Shown here piece by piece: positions 1 to 7,899 of a DNA stretch of 46,343 nucleotides. The translations under genes were made by a program, and so were the position numbers. The stretch spans positions 1-46,343 of the forward strand of contig CAXTVX010000023.1 of NCBI GenBank assembly GCA_964247755.1, given 5' to 3'. Every line of letters begins with the position of its first letter. The first letter of the stretch is position 1. This DNA is from Lichenicola sp964247755. Lineage in GTDB: Bacteria > Pseudomonadota > Alphaproteobacteria > Acetobacterales > Acetobacteraceae. The notes beneath the pieces are model-generated. The model was not told the DNA's origin. It ran no database searches and saw only the letters and a list, made by a program, of their open reading frames with translations.

Positions 1-293
1 AGCCCGGCCTTGACCGCCCAGGCCTTGGCGGATTCGAGGTTGTCGATGACGGCCATGAGGAGTGGCGCCGGCGACAGGCCCCGGAGCCGGGGCAGGTCCT
101 GCTCCTCGAACGGGTGGCCACCGCGACAGTCCAGCACCACCGCGTCCGCCCCGGACAGCGACGCCGCATCCCCGGCCAGCCGGTCGCGCACCGACACCGT
201 GCCGGCCGGCTGCACCACCCTCAGCTGCTGCGCGAACTCGTCCCGTGCCAGGGCGGACTGGCTGATGAAGACTATGTGCAAGCGGGGATCCAC
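1..293 (-). CDS. Receiver-domain-like protein, C-terminus cut by window edge
   Basis: An open frame runs without a stop from a GTG at 293 to the window edge, giving about 97 N-terminal residues (start reads M-D-P-R-L-H-I-V-F-I-S-Q-S). It has an alternating pattern like a response-regulator receiver fold: a first strand HIVFIS, an Asp at the end of a hydrophobic strand (DAVVLDCRG, candidate phospho-acceptor), then a strand PLLMAVID and a helix ending AVKAGL. NasT/AmiR-type antiterminator receivers look like this, but the output domain (for example ANTAR) would lie outside the window, so that is inference. An alternative TTG start is at 279. No strong ribosome binding site is seen for either start. 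The product is uncertain. Confidence 0.42.
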   Translation of the reverse strand, partial: MDPRLHIVFISQSALARDEFAQQLRVVQPAGTVSVRDRLAGDAASLSGADAVVLDCRGGHPFEEQDLPRLRGLSPAPLLMAVIDNLESAKAWAVKAG

Positions 294-470
294 CGTTGGA
301 GACGATCCCGCCCGGGACGCGGCCCGGCGCCCGGCACCGGCCGGATCGCCGGCCGCAGGCCGGGAGAGGCATCGCAGGCGTGCCGACTCCCTTGGGACGC
401 ACTGCCGGCCGGGGCGGTGCGGCCGGATGCCGTGCCGAAGCGACAGCACGGAAAGCCGGCGGGTGTTGGC

Positions 471-487
471 ATCATCGGCCCGATGAT
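471..487. promoter_or_regulatory. Perfect 17-bp palindrome in an intergenic gap
   Basis: ATCATCGG-C-CCGATGAT reads the same on both strands around one central base. It lies in the non-coding stretch 294-554, between the receiver-like gene start and the stop of the GlcG/HbpS-type gene, both on the minus strand. It could be a terminator stem for the upstream gene, though there is no T-run after it on the minus strand, or an operator for the downstream gene. Nothing else coding was seen in 294-554. Confidence 0.4.
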
Positions 488-554
488 CTTATGCCCGTTC
501 CGGGCAGTCAAACCGTTGGCGGGTCCGGTCATGCGGCACGGCCGGCGGTTCGGC

Positions 555-968
555 TCAGCCCGCCGCCAGGAGCGCCATCGCCGACAAGGCGGCGTCGCAC
601 ACTGCCTGGTCCTCGTCCGGCTGCGCGCCGGACGAACCCAACGCGCCGACCACCTCCCCGTCATGGAGCAGGGGCATGCCGCCGGCCAGCGGCATGCGGC
701 CCGGGAACGACAGGGTGGCCGGGTTGTCGCGGACCTGCTGTTCCAGGAGGGCGGTGGACGACCGGGCGATGGCGGCGGTCCTGGCCTTGAGCGTGGCAGC
801 CTCGGGGGTGTGCAGGCGGGCGCCGTCCAGCCGTTCCAGCAGCAGGAGCACGCCGGCCTGGTCCACCAGGGCGATGCTGACTGCGAGCTGCCGGCGCTCG
901 GCTTCCGCCACCGCTGCCGCCATCAGGCGGCGCGCATCGGCCAAAGTCAGGACGTGTCTGGTCTGCAT
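555..968 (-). CDS. GlcG/HbpS family heme-binding-like protein
   Basis: A 137-residue protein of the GlcG/HbpS family (Pfam 'haem-degrading'), small alpha/beta proteins found near glycolate and other oxidation genes; some bind heme or cobalamin-like ligands, most have no proven function. The N-terminal half has the family pattern: helix (LADARRLMAAAVAEAERR), strand pair (LAVSIALVDQAGVLLLLERLDGA), then the usual helix with Thr/Ala (EAATLKARTAAIARSST). The second half has the typical PGRMPLAGGMPL turn and GEVVGALGSSGAQPDEDQAVCDAAL ending, given here only as key segments. The start at 968 is preceded by AAGGA on the minus strand. It is divergent from the ETF-QO gene with a 200-bp gap. No partner gene tells its ligand. 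Confidence 0.85.
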   Translation of the reverse strand: MQTRHVLTLADARRLMAAAVAEAERRQLAVSIALVDQAGVLLLLERLDGARLHTPEAATLKARTAAIARSSTALLEQQVRDNPATLSFPGRMPLAGGMPLLHDGEVVGALGSSGAQPDEDQAVCDAALSAMALLAAG

Positions 969-1168
969 CGTGCGATCCTTGAGGCCTTCGCAGGCGGTCG
1001 CGCGCCCGCACCGGACGATGCAACGCCCGATCCCGGTGATCGCTCCCGGATCATGCGGCCGGCGACCGTTCGGTGCCGCGGCTGGTTGATCCGGGACGGT
1101 GCCAGGGGCACATAGCCAGCAGGCGAGGCGGGCATGATCCCGGCTCAGGTTCGAACGGGCATTCGTTG

Positions 1169-2806
1169 ATGGGTGAGCTGCGCGAGGCGATGGAGTTCGA
1201 CGTGGTCGTGGTCGGCGGCGGCCCGGCCGGACTCGCGGCCGCAATCCGGCTGAAGCAGCTTTCGCCCGACGCCTCGGTCTGCCTGGTCGAGAAGGGTTCG
1301 GAGGTCGGCGCGCACATCCTGTCCGGTGCGGTGATCGAGCCGCGCGCGCTGGACGAGCTGATCCCCGACTGGCGGGAGCGCGGGGCGCCGCTCGACACCG
1401 AGGCGACCGAGGACCACCTGCTGTACCTCACCAAGCGGCGCTCCTGGCCCCTGCCGTTGCCGCCGCAGATGGGCAACCACGGCAACTACATCGTCAGCCT
1501 CGGCAACGTGTGCCGCTGGCTTGCCGGCGAGGCGGAAGCGCTTGGGGTCGAGATCTACCCGGGCTTCGGTGCGGCCGAGCTGCTGGAGGAGGAGGGCCGC
1601 ATCGTCGGCATCGCCACCGGCGACATGGGGATCGGCCGCGACGGCGAGCCGGGTCCGAACCATACGCGGGGGATGGAGCTGCGGGCGGCCTACACGCTGT
1701 TCGCGGAGGGCTGCCGCGGCTCGCTGTCCAAGCAGCTGATGCAGCGGTTCGACCTGCGGCGTGGCATCGACCCGCAGACCTACGGCCTCGGCGTCAAGGA
1801 GCTGTGGGAGGTGCCGGCGTCGCAGCACCGGCCGGGCCTGGTGCAGCACACCATGGGCTGGCCGCTGGACCGCCGGACCTATGGCGGCTCGTGGCTCTAC
1901 CATTTCGGCGACAACCTGGTGTCGTACGGCTTCGTGGTCGGGCTCGACTACCCCAACACCTGGCTGTCGCCGTTCGACGAGATGCAGCGGCTGAAGACGC
2001 ATCCGGCGATCCGTCCGCACCTCGAGGGCGGCAAGCGTGTATCCTACGGTGCGCGTGCCCTGTCGGAGGGTGGGCTGCAGTCGGTGCCGCGCCTGACCTT
2101 TCCCGGCGGCGCGCTGGTGGGCGACGCGGCGGGCTTCCTCAACGTGCCCAAGATCAAGGGCACCCACGCGGCGATGAAGTCCGGCATGCTGGCGGCGGAG
2201 ACGGTGGCCGACGCGCTCGCCGACGGGCGTCCGGCCGAGCCCAGGCGCTTCACCGCCAAGGTGCGCGACAGCTGGCTGTGGGACGAGATGCGGGCGGTGC
2301 GCAACGTTCGTCCCGCCTTTGCCCGCTTCGGCCAGCTCGGCGGCCTCGCCTATTCGGCGGCGGACACCGTGCTGCTGCGCGGACGCGCTCCCTGGACGCT
2401 GCGCCACCGCCATGCCGACCACGAGGTGCTCGACCGCGCCGACGCCGCGCCGCGCATCGTTTATCCGAAGCCGGACGGCGTGCTGACCTTCGACAAGCTG
2501 TCCTCGGTGTTCCTGTCGAACACCAACCATGAGGAGGACCAGCCGGTGCACCTCCGGCTGCGCGATCCGGCGCGCTGGCAGGAAGTCAACTGGGACGCAT
2601 ACCGCTCGCCGGAGACCCGCTATTGTCCGGCCGGGGTGTATGAGGCGGTCGACACCGACGGCGCCGACGGGCTTAGGCCGCGCCTGCAGATCAACGCGCA
2701 GAACTGCGTGCACTGCAAGACCTGCGACATCAAGGATCCGACCGAGAACATCGACTGGTCGGCGCCGGAGGGCGGCGGCGGCCCCAACTATCCGGGCGGC
2801 ATGTGA
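1169..2806 (+). CDS. Electron transfer flavoprotein-ubiquinone oxidoreductase
   Basis: A 545-residue ETF-QO. It takes electrons from reduced ETF and passes them to ubiquinone at the membrane, linking fatty-acid, amino-acid and amine dehydrogenases to respiration. Seen: the FAD dinucleotide-binding motif GGGPAG near residues 16-21; family blocks EVGAHILSGAVIEPRAL, YPNTWLSPF and GDAAGFLNVPKIKGTH; and a C-terminal [4Fe-4S] site with four Cys in YCPAGVY and NCVHCKTCDIKDP. Length is normal for the bacterial single-chain enzyme. The ATG at 1169 is preferred because relatives begin a few residues before the EFDVVVVGGG strand; ATG 1190 is an alternative. etfB follows after 46 bp and etfA after that, so this is a complete ETF-to-quinone unit. 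Confidence 0.95.
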   Translation: MGELREAMEFDVVVVGGGPAGLAAAIRLKQLSPDASVCLVEKGSEVGAHILSGAVIEPRALDELIPDWRERGAPLDTEATEDHLLYLTKRRSWPLPLPPQMGNHGNYIVSLGNVCRWLAGEAEALGVEIYPGFGAAELLEEEGRIVGIATGDMGIGRDGEPGPNHTRGMELRAAYTLFAEGCRGSLSKQLMQRFDLRRGIDPQTYGLGVKELWEVPASQHRPGLVQHTMGWPLDRRTYGGSWLYHFGDNLVSYGFVVGLDYPNTWLSPFDEMQRLKTHPAIRPHLEGGKRVSYGARALSEGGLQSVPRLTFPGGALVGDAAGFLNVPKIKGTHAAMKSGMLAAETVADALADGRPAEPRRFTAKVRDSWLWDEMRAVRNVRPAFARFGQLGGLAYSAADTVLLRGRAPWTLRHRHADHEVLDRADAAPRIVYPKPDGVLTFDKLSSVFLSNTNHEEDQPVHLRLRDPARWQEVNWDAYRSPETRYCPAGVYEAVDTDGADGLRPRLQINAQNCVHCKTCDIKDPTENIDWSAPEGGGGPNYPGGM

Positions 2807-2852
2807 CGCGCCCGCAGCCCATCTCCAGGCATCCCCCCACAGGAAGGCGAAG

Positions 2853-3614
2853 ATGAAACTCCTCGTGCCGGTCAAGCGCGTGATCGACTACAACGTGAAG
2901 CCGCGCGTGAAAGCCGACGGTTCCGGCGTCGAGCTGGCCGGGGTCAAGATGTCGATGAACCCGTTCGACGAGATCGCGGTCGAGGAGGCGGTGCGCCTCA
3001 AGGAGAAGGGCATCGCCACCGAGATCGTCGCGGTGTCGATCGGCGTGCAGCAGTGCCAGGACACGCTGCGCACCGCGCTGGCCATGGGCGCCGACCGGGC
3101 GGTGCTGGTGCAGACCGATGCGGCCCCTGAGCCGCTGGCGGTGGCCAAGCTGCTCAAGGCCCTGGTCGAGCGCGAGGAGCCGTCGCTGGTGATCATGGGC
3201 AAGCAGGCGATCGACGACGACATGAACGCCACCGGCCAGATGCTGGCCGGCCTGCTCGGCTGGGCGCAGGGCACGTTCGCCAGCCGCGTCGAGCTGTCGG
3301 TGGAGGGCACGGGCGGCACCGCCACCGTGACGCGCGAGGTTGATGGCGGGCTGGAGGTCATCGCCGTGAAGCTGCCGGCCATCATCACCGCGGACCTGCG
3401 GCTGAACGAGCCGCGCTACGCGTCGCTGCCCAACATCATGAAGGCGCGCAAGAAACCGATGCAGGTGCTGTCGCCGACCGAACTCGGCGTCGACGTCGCC
3501 CCCCGCCTGACCACGATCCGCGTGTCCGAGCCGCCGGCGCGGGCGGGCGGGGTGAGCGTGGCCTCGGTCGCCGAGCTGGTGGCCAAGCTGCGCCAAGAAG
3601 CCAAGGTGATCTGA
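2853..3614 (+). CDS. etfB: Electron transfer flavoprotein beta subunit
   Basis: A 253-residue ETF beta subunit. It forms the heterodimer with EtfA, binds AMP, and docks on the dehydrogenases that feed it. Typical family features are the start MKLLVPVKRVIDYNVK, the motif MNPFDEIAVEEAVRLKEKG, VIMGKQAIDDDMNATGQM, and the C-terminal recognition-loop region PRYASLPNIMKARKKP. A strong AGGAAGG lies at 2841-2847, six bases before the ATG. The stop is two bases before the etfA ATG, so the two are translationally linked. The paralogous name fixA is less likely because there are no nitrogen-fixation neighbours and ETF-QO is adjacent. Confidence 0.96.
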   Translation: MKLLVPVKRVIDYNVKPRVKADGSGVELAGVKMSMNPFDEIAVEEAVRLKEKGIATEIVAVSIGVQQCQDTLRTALAMGADRAVLVQTDAAPEPLAVAKLLKALVEREEPSLVIMGKQAIDDDMNATGQMLAGLLGWAQGTFASRVELSVEGTGGTATVTREVDGGLEVIAVKLPAIITADLRLNEPRYASLPNIMKARKKPMQVLSPTELGVDVAPRLTTIRVSEPPARAGGVSVASVAELVAKLRQEAKVI

Positions 3615-3616
3615 AC

Positions 3617-4555
3617 ATGACGGTTCTCGTGCTGGTCGACCATGCGGACGGCCACGTCAGCTCTGCCACCCGCTCCGCCGTCACCGCCGCCGCCCGGCTG
3701 GGTGAGGTGCACGCGCTGGTCGCCGGCCACGGCATCGGCGCGGTGGCCGAGGCGGCGTCGCGGATCGCCGGCGTGTCGCGCGTGCTGAAGGTCGATGCCG
3801 AGGCGCAGGCCCGGCCGATGGCAGAGCCGCTGTCGGCGCTGATCGTCTCGCTCTCCGAGCCGTACGAGCACATCCTTGCCGGCTCCACCGCCACGGGCAA
3901 GAACGTGCTGCCGCGCGTCGCCGCCCTGCTGGACGTGCAGCCGATCAGCGACATCGTCGGCGTGGTCGACGGCTCCACCTTCGTGCGGCCGATCTATGCC
4001 GGCAACGCGCTGGCGACGGTGCGCTCGTCGGACGCGAAGAAGGTGGTGACCGTGCGCGCCGCCAGCTTCGATCCGGCTGCGGCGGAGGGCGGCAGCGCCG
4101 CGATCGAGGACGCCGCACCCGGCGAGCACCCGTCGCCGTCGCGCTTCGTCTCGGCCGAGCTATCGAAATCCGAGCGTCCGGAGCTGGCTTCGGCCCGCGT
4201 GGTGGTATCGGGCGGGCGGGGGATGCAGAACGGCGAGAACTTCCGTCTGCTCGACCCGATCGCGGACAGCCTGGGTGCCGCGATCGGCGCGTCGCGCGCG
4301 GCGGTGGATGCGGGGTTCGTGCCGAACGACTACCAGGTGGGCCAGACCGGCAAGATCGTGGCGCCGGAGCTGTATGTGGCGATCGGCATCTCGGGCGCGA
4401 TCCAGCACCTGGCCGGCATGAAGGACAGCAAGATCATCGTCGCCATCAACAAGGACGCTGACGCGCCGATCTTCCAGGTCGCGGATTACGGGCTGGTCGC
4501 CGACCTGTTCACCGCCCTGCCGGAATTGAACGCGGAGCTGCAGAAGGCCGGCTAG
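3617..4555 (+). CDS. etfA: Electron transfer flavoprotein alpha subunit
   Basis: A 312-residue ETF alpha subunit, which holds the redox FAD in its C-terminal domain. The FAD-binding block is clear: VVSGGRGM near the domain start, then VGQTGKIVAPELYVAIGISG and IQHLAGMKDSKIIVAINKD, followed by PIFQVADYGLVADLF. The N-terminal half carries the partner-binding alpha/beta fold with the HILAGSTATGKNVLPRVAALL block. It starts two bases after etfB and ends four bases before the possible GTG start of coaA, so all four genes from 1169 can be one transcript. Confidence 0.96.
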   Translation: MTVLVLVDHADGHVSSATRSAVTAAARLGEVHALVAGHGIGAVAEAASRIAGVSRVLKVDAEAQARPMAEPLSALIVSLSEPYEHILAGSTATGKNVLPRVAALLDVQPISDIVGVVDGSTFVRPIYAGNALATVRSSDAKKVVTVRAASFDPAAAEGGSAAIEDAAPGEHPSPSRFVSAELSKSERPELASARVVVSGGRGMQNGENFRLLDPIADSLGAAIGASRAAVDAGFVPNDYQVGQTGKIVAPELYVAIGISGAIQHLAGMKDSKIIVAINKDADAPIFQVADYGLVADLFTALPELNAELQKAG

Positions 4556-4559
4556 GCGG

Positions 4560-5552
4560 GTGCCGCCGCAGGCGGGAGCGGAACCGCTGGGAGCGCCTCG
4601 TGCCGCGTCGGCGCGGGACGTGTCGGGCAAGCGGCTGCACTCGATCTTCCAGTGCTTCCGGCGCAAGGAATGGGGCGCCTTCCACGCGGGTGCCACGTTG
4701 TCGCTAACCGACGAGGTGCTGCAGGCGCAGGCCGGTCTCAACGAGCCGGTCTCGACCGAGGAGGTGGCGGACATCTACCTGCCGCTGGCACGCCTGCTCG
4801 GCCTCAACATCTCGGCCGCGCGCGCGCTCGACAGCACGATCCAGAACGGCTTCTTCAACCGGGAGCCGGCGCCGCGTCCGTACATCATCGGCGTCGCCGG
4901 CAGCGTCGCGGTGGGCAAGAGCACGTTCTCGCGCCTGCTGCAGGCGGTGCTGGCTTCCTCGTTCGAGGGGCTGGACGTCCGGCTGGTCGCCACCGACGGC
5001 TTCCTGCTCGGCACCGGCGTGCTGAAGCAGCGCGACCTGATGCGGCGCAAGGGGTTTCCGGAAAGCTACGACCTGCACGGCATGCTGTCGTTCCTGATCG
5101 ACCTGAAGGCGGGGGTGCCGAACCTCAAGGTGCCGATCTATTCGCACCACCTGTATGACGTGCTGCCTTCCGAGTTCCAGGTGATCGACCGTCCGGACGT
5201 GGTCGTCTTCGAAGGGCTGAACGTGCTGCAGACGCTCGCCTCGTCGGTGGTGGCGTCGGACTTCTTCGACTTCTCCGTTTACATCGATGCGGACGCGGGC
5301 GACATCGAGAACTGGTATGTCGAGCGCTTCCTGCTGCTGCAGCGCACCGCGTTCCAGGACCCGGCCTCGTACTTCCACCACTACCGCGACCTGGACGCCG
5401 AGACCGCACGTGACACCGCGCGCGGCATCTGGCGCGAGATCAACGGCCCCAACCTGCAGCGCAACATCGCACCCACGCGGGAACGCGCGAGCCTGGTGCT
5501 GCGCAAGGATGCCTCGCATGCGGTCGAGGAGGTCTGGCTGCGCAGGCTCTGA
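4560..5552 (+). CDS. coaA: Type I pantothenate kinase
   Basis: Phosphorylates pantothenate with ATP, the first and controlling step of coenzyme A synthesis. It is the bacterial type I (CoaA) P-loop enzyme: P-loop GSVAVGKST at about 114-122, TDGFLLG after the next strand, KKG-like RRKGFPESYD, SGVPN-like KAGVPNLKVPIYSHHLYDV, FEGLNVLQ and the C-terminal PTRERASLVLRK, all in family order. The frame opens at GTG 4560, four bases past the etfA stop; a GTG at 4620 would give an N-terminus matching the length of the E. coli enzyme and may be the true start. Neither has a good ribosome binding site. Pairing with etfBA is not an obvious pathway link beyond acyl-CoA metabolism. Confidence 0.94.
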   Translation: MPPQAGAEPLGAPRAASARDVSGKRLHSIFQCFRRKEWGAFHAGATLSLTDEVLQAQAGLNEPVSTEEVADIYLPLARLLGLNISAARALDSTIQNGFFNREPAPRPYIIGVAGSVAVGKSTFSRLLQAVLASSFEGLDVRLVATDGFLLGTGVLKQRDLMRRKGFPESYDLHGMLSFLIDLKAGVPNLKVPIYSHHLYDVLPSEFQVIDRPDVVVFEGLNVLQTLASSVVASDFFDFSVYIDADAGDIENWYVERFLLLQRTAFQDPASYFHHYRDLDAETARDTARGIWREINGPNLQRNIAPTRERASLVLRKDASHAVEEVWLRRL

Positions 5553-5664
5553 TCCCGGGACTCCCACAGCTTTTGGGAACACGTCAGTGCGTATCTGCAA
5601 TGTTGCAAAGTACGTTGTACCCGGCCAATCGCCTACACGAAACCGACAGGTAACATGCCAGGCT

Positions 5665-5689
5665 GCAACTGGCGACATGACCTTCCGTT
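5665..5689 (+). promoter_or_regulatory. EcfG-like promoter candidate for the DUF892 gene
   Basis: GCAAC (5665-5669), exactly 16 bases, then CGTT (5686-5689), 39 bases before the ATG of the stress-type gene. The alphaproteobacterial general stress sigma factor EcfG recognises GGAAC-16/17 nt-CGTT; this differs by one base. The same pattern occurs upstream of the small genes at 26998 and, with one further change, 29864. Confidence 0.4.
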
Positions 5690-5728
5690 GCCCGACCTGC
5701 GCGTCATGCGCAACAAGGAAACGGAAAA

Positions 5729-6205
5729 ATGGCAGACCAGGAAATCAAGGCGCTGATCGCACAGGGCCTCCAGGCGCTGAAGGCGGGTGGCGAGGTCGCG
5801 AAAAAAGCGACCGCCGAGATCGCGACCGATGCGAGCCACCCGGAGTTGAAGTCGGCCCTGCAGGCCGGCAACACGACCGCCGAGCAGTGGACGCAGCGCA
5901 TCCATCAGGCGATCGGGGAAGTGGGCAGCGTCGAGGATACCGGCAACCCGATCCTCGATGCGCATTACGAGGTCAGCAAGAAGATCCGTCAGAAGGCGCC
6001 GGATGCCACCAGCCGCGACCTCGGCATCGTCGCCGCCGGCCAGCTCGCCCTGCACTACTGGATCGCGGCCTTCGGCACGCTCGGCAACTACGGCTCCAAG
6101 CTCGGCCTGGAGCAGGTCGCCCAGTCCATGCACAGCTCGCTCGCGGAAGCAAAGCAGGCAGACCAGCAGCACACTGCCCTGGCAGAGAAGCTGCTCGCCG
6201 CCTAG
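5729..6205 (+). CDS. DUF892 / YciE-YciF ferritin-like stress protein
   Basis: A 158-residue all-helical protein of the DUF892 (YciE/YciF) family, ferritin-like four-helix proteins tied to general stress responses; their biochemical role is not settled. Seen: the ASHPELKSALQAGNTTAEQW helix, the mid-protein GEVGSVEDTGN turn, and the signature helix RDLGIVAAGQLALHYWIAAFGTL followed by the last helix LAEAKQADQQHTALAEKL. A good ribosome binding site, AAGGAAACGG, sits at 5715-5724. It stands alone after coaA with a 176-bp gap that holds an EcfG-like promoter candidate, which fits a stress-induced gene. Its stop is followed by an 8-bp hairpin. Confidence 0.88.
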   Translation: MADQEIKALIAQGLQALKAGGEVAKKATAEIATDASHPELKSALQAGNTTAEQWTQRIHQAIGEVGSVEDTGNPILDAHYEVSKKIRQKAPDATSRDLGIVAAGQLALHYWIAAFGTLGNYGSKLGLEQVAQSMHSSLAEAKQADQQHTALAEKLLAA

Positions 6206-6536
6206 CAGTCCGGCAGACCGGTCGGGCGTCTGGGCTGCGGTTGGAACGAGCGGAACTCGTTCCGACGCAACCAGACGCCTACCCTGTGGTCTCACCATTG
6301 GAACCGTTGCCGGCAGGTGAGGAACCCCGGATGGGTTTGGCACGAGGCTGGTTGAGTGCCTTGCGGAAGGCGGCGTCAACCTGATCGCCTGGTGCTACCG
6401 GTCCGGCCGGCAGGCGAGGCCTGGCGCGAAGCCGGCGCCCGAGTCGACGACGCTCCTGGGTTTCCACAGAACCTTCCCGCGCCGGCTCAGCAGCCTCGGT
6501 GACGGGTCGGCCTGTCACAGTCCGGCAGACGACGCC
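6206..6536. other. Intergenic stretch with one hairpin
   Basis: This 331-bp gap lies between two convergent genes. It holds a stem-loop, GGAACGAG-CGGAA-CTCGTTCC (6243-6263), 38 bases after the DUF892 stop, which may end that transcript although no T-run follows. On the minus strand a 79-codon frame starts with GTG at 6518, after the lipoprotein stop, but has no ribosome binding site and no recognisable family. No other gene, repeat or RNA was seen. Confidence 0.5.
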
Positions 6537-6971
6537 CTAGTAGAAGCCGGGCCCGAACCCGCCACCGAACCCCGGGCCCCAGGGGCCGCCGCCCCACCCG
6601 CCGAAACTCCAGGCCGGATCGGAATACAGCTGCGCCGTCGTCTCCTGCTCGTCGGCAATGTTCTGCTGGAAGATCATCTTCCTGTACTGGGCATAGGCCG
6701 CGTCGGAGCCGACATAAAGACAACCGCAGACCAGTGGGTCGGCGTAAAGGTAGACGTATCGGCCGTTCAGGTTCTTCATGACGAAGTGATGGGGCGGCAG
6801 GCGCGTGAGCAGGGCCTGGCGCTGCGGCGTATCGGCGGGCCTTGCAACGAAACCCGCCGCGACCAGCTTGTCCTCCTTGCTCGCGACCTGTTCCTGCGGC
6901 GTTGCACAGGCCGACAGCGCGAAGGTGACGGCCAATGCCGCCGGCAGGCCGGTCCGGAGGATGGGAGGCAT
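6537..6971 (-). CDS. Small Gly/Pro/Trp-tailed lipoprotein
   Basis: A 144-residue predicted lipoprotein of unknown function. The signal peptide ends in the lipobox LSAC with Cys at 22. The body has a pair of hydrophobic strands (RYVYLYADPLVCGCLYVGS) with three Cys including a C-G-C, and the tail after residue 115 is almost all Gly, Pro, Trp and Phe. The start at 6971 is chosen because AAGGAAGGA lies just upstream on the minus strand and puts a proper signal peptide at the N-terminus; the frame opens further upstream without one. Diverges from the SDR gene at 7135. No operon partner is seen. Confidence 0.75.
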   Translation of the reverse strand: MPPILRTGLPAALAVTFALSACATPQEQVASKEDKLVAAGFVARPADTPQRQALLTRLPPHHFVMKNLNGRYVYLYADPLVCGCLYVGSDAAYAQYRKMIFQQNIADEQETTAQLYSDPAWSFGGWGGGPWGPGFGGGFGPGFY

Positions 6972-7134
6972 GACGGTCCTTCCGTTATGCTGCGGGAAGT
7001 GGTGCGGCATGTCCGGCTGGACGCTTGTCGCCATGCGATGTTTCCGTCGAACCGGTTCAACTTCCCGGCGACGTCAGGAGCCCGCCCGGCGTCCCCGGGG
7101 CTTCGGAACACGCCCGGGACACCGGAAGCAAAGG

Positions 7135-7887
7135 ATGGCGCACAGGATGAACGTGCCGGATCATCGACCTGTCGCCGTGGTAAGCGGCGGATCGTCCGGG
7201 ATCGGCCGCGCGTTCGTGGCGGCACTCCAGGCGCGCGGCGACCGGGTCTTCGCCTGCGGGCGCGATCCGGAGCGGTTGCGCCGACTGGAACGGGATCATC
7301 CCGGCGTCCGCGGCCTGGTCTGCGACATGGCGGATACCCAGGCGGTGCGCGGCTTCGTTTCCACCGTGCTGGACGAGTCGCGGCGGATCGACCTCCTGGT
7401 CAGCAACGCGGGCGTGCTCCGCAGCCTGGACTTCGCCGATCCCGCCATCGGCGCGGCGGAACCCGACCTCGAGATCGGGATCAACCTCGGCGGTGCGATC
7501 CAGCTGATCGCGTCGGCGATGCCCGGGCTGCTCGCTGCGGCACCGTCGCGCGTCGTGGTGGTCGGCTCCGGCTACGGGCTGGTGCCGTCGACCGCGGCGC
7601 CGGTGTACTCCGCGTCAAAGGCCGGGCTGCACGGGTTCTGCAAGGCGCTACGGCGCCAGCTGGCCGAGTCGGGGGTCGGCGTCACCGAGGTGCTGCCGCC
7701 GCTGGTCGACACGCCGGCCGTCAGCCACAGGCAGGGCGCCAAGCTGTCGGCGGACGCGCTGGTGCGGCAGGTGCTGCGCGAGGCGTCGCGCGGCCGCGAC
7801 GAGGTGCTGCCCGGAACGGTCCGCTGGCTGCCGCTGCTGCTGCGGCTGGCGCCGGGATTCGCGGAGCGCATGGTCGGACGGAGCTGA
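7135..7887 (+). CDS. Short-chain dehydrogenase/reductase
   Basis: A 250-residue SDR-fold NAD(P)-dependent oxidoreductase. The cofactor motif is SGGSSGIG at 17-24, where Ser replaces the usual Thr; CDMAD and SNAG follow. The catalytic Tyr-x-x-x-Lys is Y158 and K162 in VYSASKAG, with Ser in VVGSGYG upstream. The C-terminal part (LPPLVDTP and the LRWLP-like VRWLPLLLRLAPGF tail) resembles DltE/short SDRs acting on lipid-like or unknown substrates. Substrate cannot be read from sequence. ATG 7135 has GGAAGC nine bases upstream; ATG 7147 is an alternative. It converges on the Rieske reductase gene with a 12-bp gap. Confidence 0.85.
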   Translation: MAHRMNVPDHRPVAVVSGGSSGIGRAFVAALQARGDRVFACGRDPERLRRLERDHPGVRGLVCDMADTQAVRGFVSTVLDESRRIDLLVSNAGVLRSLDFADPAIGAAEPDLEIGINLGGAIQLIASAMPGLLAAAPSRVVVVGSGYGLVPSTAAPVYSASKAGLHGFCKALRRQLAESGVGVTEVLPPLVDTPAVSHRQGAKLSADALVRQVLREASRGRDEVLPGTVRWLPLLLRLAPGFAERMVGRS

Positions 7888-7899
7888 GCTCCGGCGCGG

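Noticed and set aside
1020..1044. GCAAC-16 nt-CGCT before the ETF-QO gene, resembling the EcfG-like pattern.
   Set aside because: One extra mismatch in the -10 box, over 120 bases from the start, and the gene is central metabolism rather than stress.
1145..2875. Long open frame on the minus strand opposite ETF-QO (similar long frames opposite the S9 peptidase and priA).
   Set aside because: High GC removes stop codons from antisense frames; the translation is Arg/His/Gln/Val-rich and matches no family, while the plus-strand gene is certain.
5576..5604. GGAAC followed by TGTT after coaA, an apparent EcfG consensus -35.
   Set aside because: The spacing is 20 bases, outside the 16-17 range; the GCAAC site at 5665 has correct spacing.
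6279..6518. 79-codon minus-strand frame after the lipoprotein gene.
   Set aside because: GTG start without ribosome binding site, Arg/Pro-rich product and no recognisable family; kept only as a remark.
7049..7058. GAACCGGTTC palindrome between the lipoprotein and SDR genes.
   Set aside because: Ten bases of GC-rich palindrome are expected by chance many times in this window; no second copy nearby was seen.
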